This document shows positions 46,294 to 57,360 of a DNA stretch of 64,000 nucleotides, one piece after another. The translations under genes were made by a program, and so were the position numbers. A model generated the notes under the pieces. It was not told where the DNA came from and made no database searches. It saw nothing but the letters and a program-made list of their open reading frames with translations. Positions within the stretch are counted from its first letter, which is position 1; every line of letters begins with the position of its first letter. The stretch spans positions 36,844,756 through 36,908,755 of the forward strand of contig JAPTYO010000009.1 of the NCBI GenBank assembly GCA_036873135.1, in the 5' to 3' direction. The DNA is from Clarkia xantiana subsp. parviflora (Eukaryota; Streptophyta; Magnoliopsida; Myrtales; Onagraceae).

Positions 46294-47657
46294 GTAAATT
46301 CGCCTTGGGGGCACCCCTAGAGGAAAATCGGAAGGTGCACTTTCTGGAGAGGGTGATCTTGTCGACCGCCGACCCGTCGGAGGTGTGTGCTATTGACGCA
46401 GGATCAAAGTAGGAACCCACTTGGGTGACCCCGATAGTCACGTATCTGACTACGGGGGCAGTCCCTGATGATGGAGTACTAGGTGACAGGATACGTCGGA
46501 TCGCGGTTAATTACGTGGTGGTGGACAATCAGTTGTACAAAAATGGGTGGTTCTCGACTCCTTACATGAAATGTGTAGCAGAGCCCGACACAAATCGGAT
46601 CCTGAGGGAAGTGCATGAAGGGGTCGCGGCTTGTCACGAAGGGGCCCGATCCATTACGATGAAGGTGCTGAACTTGGGCTATTATTGGCCTACGATGAGC
46701 AAGGAGGCGACGATGTTAGTCCGATCCTTTGATGCGTGCAAGAGGTACGCCTCGAATATCGTGGCTCCGGCTGCTAATCTGACGTCCATCAAGAGTGCTT
46801 GGCCCTTCACGCAGTGGGGTATCGACTTGGTGGGACCCCTCCCACAGGCACAAGGTCAGTGTAAGTATTTGCTTGTGGCTATCGATTATTTTTCGAAATG
46901 GATAGAAGCTAAGGCATTGGCCAAGACGACGGGGAACCAAATCGTCAAGTTTCTCCAGACCCACATTATATCCAGATATGGGATTCCTAAGGTGGTGATC
47001 AGCGATAATGGTCCACCGTTTAACGGGGCTCAAGTGAAGGAGTATCTGGAGGAGTTGAATATCGAGCATCGGACAGCCTCTGTCCATCATGCTCAGACTA
47101 ATGGCCAGGTGGAGTCAGCCAACAAAATCGTGATGAATGGCCTGAAGAAAAGGGTCTATGCCTTGAAGGGCAAATGGCTGAACGAGCTGGAAAACGTGCT
47201 TTGGGCTGTTAGAACGACACCCAAACGATCAACTGGGGAGACTCCGTTTAGCCTTGTTTATGGCACGGAGGCTGTTGCTCCCGTGGATGTAGCTGTGGCG
47301 TCCCATCGGATGAGATATTATGAGCCTTTGACGAATGATGAAATGAGACGTCTGGATTTGGACTTACTCGAGGAAAAGATGCGGGAAGCCGATGAAGTCC
47401 AGGCTCGAATGCGTTTGTCGACGGCAAGATATTACAATCGGCGAGTTAAGTCCCGACAATTCTTCGTCGGGGAGCTGGTTTGGTGTCGGAACGAGTTTAC
47501 CCCTTTGGATCGGATCAACAAGATGTCACCAAAATGGGAAGGACCTTACAAGGTCGTGGGGATGCCAGCTCCGAATGCGTACAAGTTGAAGACCTCGATG
47601 GCAGAGTATTGAAGCATTCTTTTAGTGGCGAACACTTGAAGGAATGTCATGCTTGAT
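46262..47657 (+). pseudogene. Gypsy integrase of element D
   Basis: After the frameshift near 46260 the frame reads NVEADALSKFALGAPLEENR, and a TAG at 46410-46412 interrupts it (tryptophan in the expected context). The zinc domain (about 46600-46760) has HEGVAACHEGARS and DACKRYA, but the first cysteine of the CC pair is phenylalanine. The core has D (GIDLVGP), D (ISDNGPPF) and E (NGQVESANK). The family box GETPFSLVYGTEAVAPVDV and the C-terminal part (INKMSPKWEGPYKVVG) are intact. A frameshift near 47580 moves the tail to a frame ending at the TGA near 47657. Integrase would insert the DNA copy and make the 5-bp duplication. Confidence 0.88.
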
Positions 47658-48110
47658 AAAAGTCGCCTTAAGTGGTACCCGATGAAAAGTCGCCTTAAGT
47701 GGTGCCCGATGTAAAATCGCCTTAAGTGGTGTAAGTTATTTATCGTTTGATTTGATGTAAACAGATTATGTGCCATCAATAAATAAAGAGGTTGCTTCCG
47801 ATCAGAATTGTTCTTAGATTTATTCTAAGTGTTGTTAAGTCGCCTTGAGTGGTGCACAAGGAAAAGTCGCCTTAAGTGGTGCACGAGGAGAAGTCGCCTT
47901 AAGTGGTGCACGAGAAAAAGTCGCCTTAAGTGGTTCACGAGATTAAGTCGTCTTAAGTGATGCATGGTTCTTGGATTTATTCTAAGTGTTGGAAAGTCGC
48001 CTTAAATGGTGCACGATATTAAGTCGCCTTAGGTGGTGCAAGTGGTTAAATCGTCTTAAGTGATGTGTTGAAATGTCTTAAGTGGCATAGTTAAGTCGCT
48101 TTGAGAAGTG
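47658..48110 (+). repeat. short tandem array with AAGTCGCCTTAAGTGGTGCACGAG
   Basis: About a dozen units of 25-28 bp follow the integrase, in two blocks split by a unique piece (47730-47835). The CTTAAG core is palindromic. This is the variable 3' untranslated region before the antisense gene. Confidence 0.8.
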
Positions 48111-48826
48111 CAATGGAAAATTGGAACTAAGATAGTCTGATATTAAGGACGGCTCAAAGGCCCGAGGATTACAAAAAGAGGAAAAATACAAGGACTCTAA
48201 AGATAAAGCATTTAGGCTTGGTCCTTGTTGGCGTCAGCGGGAGCAGGGTCCACAAGATCTGTGGCAGAAAGCATCGCAGGTTCAGCTGCTGGAGGGTCGA
48301 TTATCGCGGCGTCCGCACTTGGAGGCTCCGCGGGAGTGTTCCCCTCATCACTCTCCTCCGAGAGGGCAAATTATTTCTTCGCGAAGGGAGCGAGAGACGG
48401 AGACTTGTCGAAGTTGATGGCATCGCCATACTCCAGATGGAGTTCCTCGACTGCGTTGAAGAGGGTGTTCTCCACCTCCGCGCTGCAGAACTTCACCGCA
48501 TCAGCTTGGAAGTCCTCGGCCCCCCGATAATCTTCCCGGCCCTTGGTCTCAGCCGCGACTAGCTTCGAAGGAACCTCAGCAATTTGCCGCTCCTGCCGCT
48601 CCCGCTTCAGGAGCCCCTCGAAGTCACGAACCTGCTTTTGGAGGTCCCGAGTCTTTCGGTCGAGGATGGCCTGCTCCTTGGCCAGTTTTCCCCGCGAAGA
48701 CTCGGAGGCCGCGAGATCCTCCTCAAGCTTGGCTATGACCCCGGGAGCCCCCTTTACCCGCTCCTGCTCCAGGGCCTCCTCGAAGGCGAAGATGTACCCG
48801 AAGCAGCGGTTGATGTCCGCCATCTC

Positions 48827-48904
48827 CTGCGAAGGAAGGAAGAGAAGTGTTAGCATATGAACAACCTGCTTTATTAATGAAGGAGAGGAAAATAAGAGTC
48901 TTAC
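48827..48904 (-). other. intron 2 of the antisense gene (78 nt)
   Basis: Donor GAG|GTAAGACTC and acceptor CTTCCTTCGCAG|GAG on the minus strand, T-rich throughout, 78 nt. It has no stop and is a multiple of three, so both retained and spliced forms stay in frame. Splicing joins SIPRIE to EMADINRCF. Confidence 0.7.
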
Positions 48905-50729
48905 CTCTATCCGAGGGATGGACATCTCTTGAACATCCCTGCGGATGCCCTCCCGATCCAAGGAAATTGGATACCTCAGAGTGGGCAGGATTGAACCTGC
49001 TAGCAGATGCGGAGCCAGCTCTGGGTATGTGTCCCCTTGTCGGAGCTGGACCCCTTGCAGCGTTTGGATCGGGGTCCAGGGAGCCTCCTTCTGCGCGGGG
49101 TCGTAGACCTTGTAAAAACTCCCGTCCAGGGGGAGAGGGGAAGGACCGACTCGAGTCGTGGAGGGGCGCGCCTCCGACTCGCCCTGGGCCGGAGAGGGAG
49201 TGAAGTCATGAATGGGCGACGGTTGCCGCTGATGTGAAGAAGGTGAAGGGGGCAGCCACTTGGAGGTTGGTTTCAGTGGGGAATGCCCCGCCCTCCGACG
49301 AGGAATCAGGGAGCCGCCCTCATCCGTCTCCTCGGAGGAGTCCAGATTCTCCACCCGACGAAATTGATCGCCGGTCGAGGTCTCTCCAGCCCCGAAAGAT
49401 GGTGCCCCTGCTGAAGGAGGCGCCCCTGCTGAAAGTGGTGCCCCCGTTGAAGCTCCAGCACCCGAGTGACCTGCACCTAGAGGACGAGAGGCTTCAGAAA
49501 CATAGTCAGGAAGTTGGTTAGGGCCCTTACACCAAACGACGCGCCGAGAAACATATTGATCTTTCCAGTGGATGTTGTAGTAGCTCTCCTTCAAGACGCG
49601 GGGAGTTTCCCCTCGGAGGACACGTTTAATATCTTCGATGCGGGCCTCCATGGTCGAAGGGACCAACTCGTTGGGAACTAGCTTCCTGTACGATTTAATA
49701 GCTAGGCGAAGCTTTTTACCTTCTTCAGCATTATGGACATCGAAGAGTCTGTCCTCCACGCGGCTCCGCTTTGTCCTCTCCGCGGAGGGAGATCCCGACG
49801 GAGCAGCAGCTTCCTTGGCTGATTTTCTCTTCCGCGCGGGGCGGACAGCGTCGGTCTCCCCCTGCTTAAGGATGAGATTGGTCAGCACGGATACCTTCTT
49901 AGCTGCAAACAAATGGAAAACAGAGATTAGAAACGTTACCCAAGGAACCCTATTGGAGGGGCCGTCGAAGAGTTGACCCCCAGAGACTATGTCGAGGAGG
50001 CGGATCCCGACATTCACCAGGTCCCGCTCCGTCAAAGAATTAGCATCGAGGGGAGTATAGGACTCCCCCCATCGGTAAAGCTGGAAAAGGTGAAGGGTCT
50101 GGAAGTCTTCATCAGAGTACGTGTGGTAGGCGGGAGGAGAGTCCGCTTCCACCTCCCATCGGGGCCACGGGATCGAAGAGTTCTTGATGAAGAAATAGCT
50201 CCTCTTCCACCCACTGTTATCGGACCCCGTGTCGATCAGGAGTCCCCGAACCTTGACAACCTTCCAGGTGTCATTGGTCCAGCTGCACAGCGCGAGTTGC
50301 TTCTTGTTCCACTTGGGCATCCGTGGGTAGAAGCACCCCCGCCTCGTTGCACTTCATCCCGTAGAAGGTTCTGAAGAGTTGGAGGCTGTAAACCCACTTC
50401 TGTCGGAAGCAGAGGACCTGGAAGGCATTCCATAGGCGTATGGCATGGGGAGAGAAAGTAGTTGGATGCTTCTTGTAGTGTTGGCACATCTCAACCAGGT
50501 TGCCGCAGAAGGGGAACCGAATCCCCGCCGATATTTGCCCCGTAGAGACAAATACCTCCCCTTTCCGGGGACGGGTAACCTCAAGGTTACTCGGGAGACG
50601 GGAAGAGAGGCTCCCAGGTAGAAGTGATGTAGCCCTCCCGGAGAGCGGCCTCATAGGGAGTACTGGAAATGTCGTTGGGTGCATAGTCGAAATTAAAGGG
50701 CTTTCTCCCCTCGGAACTGGATCCACTAT

Positions 50730-50840
50730 CTGAAAATCAGCCATGGCAAGGAAAGGCACATTGGGTTTTTCGGAAAATTACAAACGAACTAATCGAAGAT
50801 GAAGGAAAAGATATACAAGCATCAGGGAAGAAATCCTTAC
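50730..50840 (-). other. intron 1 of the antisense gene (111 nt)
   Basis: Donor TCTG|GTAAGGATT and acceptor GCTGATTTTCAG|ATAG. Joining the exons creates a long sensible frame (MSDSGSSSEG...). The unspliced start MADFQIVDP (50744) runs in another frame and lacks the first 40 or more residues, which supports real splicing. Confidence 0.72.
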
Positions 50841-50990
50841 CAGACATGATGACTCGAACTGGAAGGGATGATCTGAAAGGTCGCCGAAAAGTTGATCGGA
50901 GAGCAGAAAGCCAAGGAAGAGCTTGAGTTCTCAGAGTTGCAGAGAGCTTTTGAAATTTCAGAAACGGTAAAAAGGAAACAGTGCCCAGGG

Positions 50991-51005
50991 TTAGGGTTTT
51001 ATAGG
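50991..51005 (-). promoter_or_regulatory. antisense promoter: TATA box fused to a telo-box-like motif
   Basis: The minus strand reads TATAAAACCCTAACCC, with TATAAAA at 51003-50997. It lies about 150 bp upstream of the antisense ATG at 50847. AAACCCTAA is the plant telo-box core found in promoters of growth-related genes. No sense-strand role is apparent. Confidence 0.6.
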
Positions 51006-51386
51006 AGAAGGGACAGTCGAAAGGACGTTCTAATCTGGATCGTCGAAGTCGAAGCGTTTTAATCTGAGCTGTTGAGATGAAACGTACAGAATGGCAACGG
51101 GCGTAATGATGAGACGGCCTGAAAATCACTTTTTTCAGAAAAAGAAGGCGCGAAAAATCAGGCACCGTTGCCCAAGACGTCACTTCGTCATCTGCTGCAT
51201 TTAATGGCTGAGGAACCGAGGAGTCTTCTCGGATTTGGTGATTATCCTCGAGGTATCGAGGAAACGTGAACGAGAAGATTCGTATCAAGTGACGTTATCA
51301 AGGAAAAGGTCCCCGACTCCAAGGTCGGGAGGTCGGGAGTTAAAGGACACGACGAACTGAAAGTCCCTCATGTCTTGGGGGAAAAT
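51006..51386. other. region upstream of the antisense gene and purine tract of D
   Basis: Non-coding. Its minus strand is the proximal promoter of the antisense gene. The plus strand ends in the purine tract CTTGGGGGAAAA (51375-51386), which primes plus-strand synthesis. Only short, motif-free open frames are present. Confidence 0.6.
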
Positions 51387-52102
51387 GATGGGTTTCGCTA
51401 TAGCCGTTAGGCCCTTTAACGGTGAGTAAACGGTGAATAGGCCCACTGGGCCCTAAAAGGAGGTCAGGATGACCTAGGCGAAGGGTCCCGACAGAGGGAG
51501 TCCCGATGGTGAAAGGTCCCGACCGAGTCGGTCCCGATGGGCGAGCTAGATGCTCCCGATGAGATGCCTTTAAGTAGGCCCCGATTATGAATACCTGAGA
51601 ATATTGGCCCTGTCACGATGACGAGGGGCCCAGAGCGGTGACACAATGAGATAACTCTGGAGTCCCTGATACTGGTCGGGACTTGCTATCAGAGGTTGAG
51701 GCCGAGATACGCGGAGCGTGGCCGAGATAAGCGAGATCATGGCCTAGATAGGTGGGATCGTGGCCGAGATACACGGAGCGTGGCCGAGATAGGCGAGATC
51801 ATGGCCTAGATAGGCGGGATCGTGGCCGAGATACGCGGAACGTGGACTAACCGTCCCAGCGGTTCTCTAGGTAACTGAGGTAGTTCTTCGCCTATAAAAG
51901 GGCAGAAGTTACCTCAGATTGAATACGTTTTGATATACACTCTTTGAGACTCTTGCTTGCCAGTTTATTCGAGACACTCATTTAAGCATCGGAGAGGGAT
52001 TCTGGGTCACCGCCCGGTCTATCCCCTCTTGCAGGATTACGTGGAGCGAAGGAGTTCGGATCGCCGTCAAGACCGTACCGGAGTTCCAACCGTGATCCAA
52101 CA
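51387..52102 (+). repeat. 3' LTR of element D (716 bp)
   Basis: Nearly the same as 41435-42151. TATAAAAG at 51893-51900. Followed by AGGCC. Confidence 0.92.
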
Positions 52103-52107
52103 AGGCC

Positions 52108-52916
52108 CACATTCGACATAGTTTGGCAGAGGATTGCGTCCTCCTACGACTTAGTTTATAGAATGTAAATCTGATGTAATCAAAACATTATGACGTAGAC
52201 TGATGATTAACTCAGTTGCAATTCTTTCTCTTACAAAATGTTACTTTCTAATATCAAATTGTTATCATAGATACATGCCATTTCTAAACCCTACGCAATC
52301 CAAGCAGTGTTACATGCTTTTCGAATATGTCCCTGCGTAGTGGTTTTGTTAATGGGTCCGCTACCATTTTATTGGTGGACATGTATTCCATAGTGATTAT
52401 ATTGTCTACTACTATTAAAATTCAGCATGAAATTATTTCTCATCAATGTGTTTGGTCCTACTAGGGTACTTCAGATTCTGAACTGCCGCAATGGCTGCTT
52501 GACTGTCATAGAAGACCTTCACATGTTTATTCTCGACATCACCACCAAGCAGTGCAGTAAGAAGCCTTTTGAGCCAAAACGCTTCCTGTGCATTCTTAGA
52601 GAGAGCTACGAATACTTATTTCATTGTGGACAGCGCGACTTAGGTTTTGCTTCTTGCTCGTCCATGAAATGGAGGCATTATCAAGGAGGAATGTTCCTCC
52701 TTTGGTGGACTTACGATCATCTGGATCGCCACCATGGCCGGGGTCAATGTAACCGGTCAATTCTAACATCCTGCCCTCATAGCACAGTTCGTAGCCGGCA
52801 GTACCTTTTCAGATAACGAGTTACTCATTTTTTAGTCTTTAAATGTTTATGGCCAAGATCTAATAGGAAACGTGCTACTAGGCCTACGACATAACAGATA
52901 TCCGGACGGGTGCATT
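52108..52916 (-). pseudogene. Copia RNase H part of element C
   Basis: Continues the reverse transcriptase of C on the far side of E. The minus strand reads CTRPDICY near 52900, then decayed RNase H (GDPDDRKST near 52710, SFQAAIAAV-like near 52490), and ends at the family tail at about 52284 (VTLLGLRRV). Many frameshifts and stops. 52108-52283 is 3' non-coding, split from 40475-41434 by D. Confidence 0.7.
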
Positions 52917-52921
52917 GTATG

Positions 52922-54332
52922 TGTCAGACCTAATTCTAACTTACGGCGGATTACGTTTTCAAAAACGTGCAATTTTGAAATAGAGTCGCCACTAGTTAAT
53001 TAAGGCTAACTAGAATCCTAAATTACCTAAGCGAATAACGAATTAAACACCTAGTTATAAAATCGGTCTACGATTAGAAATTTGAGTTCGGGGGTTCTAT
53101 TACGAATTAAAAATATATGATTTTTAATTACGCCCTTTCGGTACTCAATTCACTTAATTTGCCAATTTTATTATTAATTAATACCCCAAATGGACTAAAA
53201 AACAAAATAAAACCTAATAACACTATCGAACAATTTTTTTTGCTAAAAAATACAAATTAACATATTCACATAACACAACTTAAATAATCAAATTTTTAAT
53301 TAACCTAAATCAATTAAATTTTTATTACTTAAACATAAATCTGATTAATAACATAATAATAATAAATATAATAATAATAATAATAAATTAATTAATTAAT
53401 TAACTAATTGATTAATTAAAAAAAAAAAAGAGAATTACCTGAGGAAGACGAACAGAGATCTGGCACCAACAGACGGCAGGACAGGCGAGGCTGTGGACGG
53501 ACGGGTCACAGCGGCGGCGGTTGGCGACAAGGCAGACGGCAGGCCAGGCGAGGTCGACGATGGCACCGGCGATTCAGACACAGCAGCAGTGGGACGTGGA
53601 TCTGGCCTGATGGTCGGAACTCAGCAGCGGTGGGACGTGGATCTGGCCTGATGGTCGGAACTTAGCAGCGGTGGCAACGGGCGACCATTGGACCTTGCAG
53701 GCGAGCTATGGGCAGAGGTCCGACGCGTTGGGCCGGCGAACGGATGGCTGACCAGGAAGGGCCGTCGGCGGTGGAGAGAGAAGGATAGAGAGAGACAGAG
53801 ATGGGAGAGAGAGAAAGAGAGCAGGGCGGCCGGCATGGCGGACGGCGAGGCGTCAGGCGGCCAGATCTGGTGGGCGGTTATAGCTGGCGGCGTGGCCACC
53901 GACGAGGCCGCGGGCAGGGCCATTGGCGAGACCGCCGGCGGGGCCGCCAGGGAGCTGCAGGCTGACTACGGAGAGGATAAAATAAATAAATAAATAATAA
54001 TTAAATAAATAAATAAATTAATTAATTTAATTAAATTAAATTTTTTTATGAGTACTAGAGGACGAAAATCGCACGGATCCCGATGAATAGTGTATTATTG
54101 CTTTTTGTGATGTTTTTTCTATGTCTTTACAATGTAAACCTAGACCCCTATTTATACTAAAAACCTAGTCTAGATTACAAATAAAATTTAAATAAAAAAT
54201 TGCTAACAGATAATTATTCTAGAGAATATTCCTAAGGATATTTATCTTTACAGATAATTATTTTTTTGAATAAAAATTAATATCTGAAGATAAATATCTT
54301 ACAAATAATTTTCTAAAATAAAAAAAAACTAA

Positions 54333-54372
<40 letters not shown>

Positions 54373-54535
54373 TTCCGAAAATATTAAATAAATTCGAAAT
54401 AATTTAAAATATATTTTATAATAATTTCCCTAATGTACCCTTGAGCATCTTTGGAGACTTTGTGGCTTGACGCGTCCGGAATTTGACGTATCATGTGTAA
54501 CGTCGTTACGTCCGGGTCAAAATCGAGTGTTTACA
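52922..54535 (-). repeat. 3' LTR of element E (1614 bp)
   Basis: On the plus strand it runs TGTCAGACC...GTGTTTACA, the inverse of the G LTR. The GC-rich core (about 53440-53980) includes a GA-rich run and CGG clusters. The TATAAATA box lies on the minus strand near 54150-54157. A TA tract at about 54340-54367 makes it longer than the G copy. Confidence 0.85.
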
Positions 54536-56067
54536 GTTTGCCCCTCTTTGGACGGACTCCCGTAGAACGTGTTCGAAGGGGTTTGTCCAAAGACGAGGAA
54601 ACACTGATTTTGACCAGAAAGTATATTCTCTTCTAATTCTTCAAAGTCTTCAAGGTGGCTCATATGCTTATTCTTGTGCGGAAAGATAAAACCTCTATCG
54701 GAAGGACACCTGTTGACGATGCCTCCATTGGCGGTGCAGAAAAGTAAAGCCTCCAGTGGCGGTGCGGAAAAGTAAAGCCTCGGTTGGCGGTGCCCCTGTT
54801 GGCGGTGCCTCCGTTGGCGGTGCAGAAAAGTAAAGCCTCCAGTGGCGTGCGGGAAAGTAAAGCCTCCAATGGCGAGCAGAAAAGTAAAGCCTCCAGTGGC
54901 GTGCGTGCGGGAAAGTAAAGCCTCCAGTGGCGTGCAGAAAAGTAAAGCCTCCAGTGGCGTGCGGAAAAGTAAAGCCTCCAGTGGCGTGTGGAAAAGTAAA
55001 GCCTCCAGTGGCGTGCAGAAAAGAAAAACCTCGATCGACGATGCCTCCAGTGGCGTGTGACGAGGAAAAGCCTCCAGTGGCGTACAGTAAAGTAAAAACC
55101 TCGATCGACGATGCCTTCAGTGGCGTCAACAAGGAAAAACCTCTAGTGGCGGTGCAGAAAGTAAAGCCTCATATGTCTGAAAAATGCCTCTAGTGGCGTC
55201 CGATGGAGAAGAGCCTCTAGTGGCGTGTGTCGGAGAAATGCCTCTAGTGGCGTCCGTTTTGGAGAAGAGCCTCTAGTGGCGTCCGTTGGAGAAGAGCCTC
55301 TAGTGGCGTTGGTTTGATAAGGGCCTCGAGTGGCTTGACGACTTGAATGCATGTCCCTAATTTTTGCCTAAATTGCGCATGACGCGACAACTTAGCGGGA
55401 TATTTTTTTTTTATTTTTTAATTTAAATTTTTTTTAATCTCTCATATTCTCTCCTTTTGCCACGGTCAAAATTTTAGACCGTGCCCCTCGGTTTTCCTGA
55501 TTTTTGCATGGATTTCCCCTTGGGGGTTTTATTCCATCGGAATTTTATTTTCTCTCATTTTGCCCCTCATTTCCTAATTTTGCCTAGGCCGCCCTTTCGG
55601 GTTTTCAACCTAACAGAAGCACTCTCTTTTTTTGGTAGCCGATTAAACGGTGGCTGTGACCCGTACTTTATTTCCCGTCACGATGCGAGAGTATTTATAG
55701 CCATTTGGAGGGTGGCTGTGACCCTTTCTTCATCGTCTTCAATGCGAGAGCTCTTTTGATTTGTAGCCATTTGGAGGGTGGCTATGGCCCTTTATTTTGT
55801 AGTCGTTTTAGGGACGACTGTGGCCATTTTTTATTTTCCCGCCCTTACAAGATTCGCGGGGTCACTCTTTAATCTGTAGCCGTTTAGAGGGTGGCTGTGG
55901 ACCTTTATTTTGTAGTCGTTTTAGGGACGACAGTGGCCCTTTTTATTTTCCCGCCCTCACAGGATTCGCGGGGTCACTTTTTTATCTTTAGCCGTTTGGA
56001 GGGTGGCTGTGGCCCTTTATTTTGTAGTCGTTTTAGGGACGATTGTGGCTCTTTTTTATTTTCCCGC
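54536..56067 (-). other. interior of element E: inverted G-type 3' repeats
   Basis: From left to right: the purine tract as its complement (gtttgcccctctttg), the 27-bp array inverted (about 54720-55340), the leader of the untranslated region (55340-55615), then the CAGCCACCCTCCAAACGGCTA-type array inverted (about 55625-56060). Copy numbers and variants differ from G. Confidence 0.8.
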
Positions 56068-56646
56068 TCGTCCGACGAGGCCGCTGGCGGGGCCGCCGGG
56101 GGGCTGTAGGCTGACTGACGGAGAGGATAAAAAATAAATAATAAATTAATTAATTAATTAAATTAAATTAAAATTTTTTTGAGCACTAGAAGACGAAAAT
56201 CGCACGGATCCCGATGAATAGTGTATTATTGCTTTTTGTGGTGTTTTTTCTATGTCTTTACAATGTAAACCTAGACCCCTATTTATACTAAAAACCTAGT
56301 CTAGATTACAGATAAAATTTAAATAAAAAATTGCTAACAGATAATTAATCTAGAGAATATTCCTAAGGATATTTATCTTTACAGATAATTATTTTTTTGA
56401 ATAAAAAATAATATTTGGAGATAAATATCTTACAGATAATTTTCTAAAATAAAAAAATATTATTATATATATATATTTAAATATTCCGAAAATATTAAAT
56501 AAATTCGAAATAATTTAAAATATATTTTATAATAATTTCCCTAATGTGCCCTTGAGAATCTTTGGAGACTTTGTGGCTTGACGCGTCCGGAATTTGACGT
56601 ATCATGTGTAACGTCGTTACGTCCGGGTCAAAATCGAGTGTTTACA
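56068..56646 (-). repeat. 5' LTR of element E, truncated (about 579 bp)
   Basis: Outer part of the LTR only, starting at the CGGGGCCGCC block and ending GTGTTTACA. The inner end joins repeat DNA at a cccgctcg/tccgacg junction. No primer-binding site remains. Confidence 0.8.
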
Positions 56647-56651
56647 GTATG

Positions 56652-57360
56652 GCGTAGAACAAACTACCGACCATGCTAAAACATCCTGCACCCTTTATCT
56701 ATTTAAGCTCTGCCAGGTTCCTCGGGTCGTCACGTTTTGACAGTGCGCACCCAAACAACATTGGCGTTTCCACGGATTTTGGCATTCTGTGATTTGAATC
56801 TTTTCAACAATTTGTTGATGTAAACTTCTTGAGATAGCATGATTTCCGGGTAGCCCGATCTCTGGCAATCTCAATGCCTAAGATATACGCGACTTCTCCC
56901 ATGTCCTTCATCTCAAATACAGATGCCAACCAGGACTTTGACTTATTCATAAATCTCATGTCGTTTACAGCAATAAGTATGTCTTCCACGCATAAGGTTA
57001 AGATGACATACTTAGACACGGAGGTCTTATTATACACGCATGGATCCTTGTGAAGATTCACAAATCCGTTTCCTACGATTTCCTCGTGGAATTTGCGGTA
57101 CCAGTTCCGAGACGACTGTTTAAGACCATAGATTTACCTTTGGAGTTTGAAAACTTTACGTTCGTTACCAGGAATAATGAAACCCTCCGGTTGCTCCATG
57201 TATATCTCTTCCTCCAGGTTTCCGAGGAGGAATGCGGTCTTAATACTCATTTGGTGAGGTACGTAACCGAAACTTGCGACCAGGACCATGAATGGCCCTG
57301 CACCGTGGTTTTACGCACAGGTGGTGAGAATTTTTTGTCAAAGTCCACTCCATGAAGTTA
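56652..57360 (-). pseudogene. Copia reverse transcriptase part of element C
   Basis: The minus strand reads LGNLEEEIYMEQPEGFII near 57190-57240 (partly MSIKTAFLLGNLEEEIYMEQ). It continues with GLKQSSRNWYRKFHEEIVGN near 57060-57120, then SWLASVFEMKDMGEVAYILG at about 56880-56940. A TAA breaks QR*IYGLKQ. The active site at 56981-56992 reads CVED in place of YVDD. E inserted into the next conserved box (SLMYA/CTRPD). Confidence 0.82.

Larger units (their letters stand above)
48212..50847 (-). pseudogene. antisense spliced gene of Tat element D (extra ORF)
   Basis: Exon 1 is ATG at 50847 (ATG TCT G). Intron 1 runs 50840-50730. Exon 2 starts MSDSGSSSEGRKPFNFDYAP and reaches YITSTWEPLFPSPE, then shifts frame near 50589. 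It resumes NLEVTRPRKGEVFVSTGQIS and LFRTFYGMKCNEAG. A second shift at the C5 run 50336-50340 leads to 650 open codons from YPRMPKWNKKQLALCSWTND. Intron 2 is 48904-48827. The last exon is an acidic, coiled-coil segment (EMADINRCFGYIFAFEEALE; KLAKEQAILDRKTRDLQKQV). A TAA at 48371-48373 precedes an open tail to 48212. The middle part resembles the plant 'putative gypsy type transposon' domain (PF04195) of antisense ORFs in Grande-like elements. Function is unknown. The lesions suggest recent loss in this copy. Confidence 0.82.
41435..52102 (+). mobile_element. Gypsy (Tat-type) element D, full length, 10.7 kb
   Basis: LTRs of 717 and 716 bp flanked by perfect AGGCC duplications (41430-41434 and 52103-52107). 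Order: gag, protease, reverse transcriptase, RNase H, second RNase H, integrase, short repeats, antisense gene, 3' LTR. The second RNase H and the antisense gene are hallmarks of Tat-lineage elements. The LTRs differ at about 22 sites by eye (about 3 percent). The coding frames carry several single-base frameshifts and stops. Confidence 0.93.
52922..56646 (-). mobile_element. Gypsy element E, internally deleted, no coding DNA
   Basis: Flanked by perfect GTATG duplications (52917-52921 and 56647-56651). The left LTR is complete and the right LTR keeps only its outer 580 bp. The interior has only the G-type 3' repeats, inverted. One deletion removed the region from inside the 5' LTR to the 3' untranslated region after integrase. 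Same family as G. Confidence 0.88.

Noticed and set aside
41435..52102. Endogenous pararetrovirus or other virus
   Set aside because: LTRs, target-site duplications, Gypsy domain order and lack of movement or coat protein motifs fit an LTR retrotransposon.
53621..53993. GC-rich open frames of about 100 codons on both strands in the E LTR
   Set aside because: They lie in the GC-rich core of an LTR, are low in complexity, and are not kept in the G copy (31600-31950) in the same frame.
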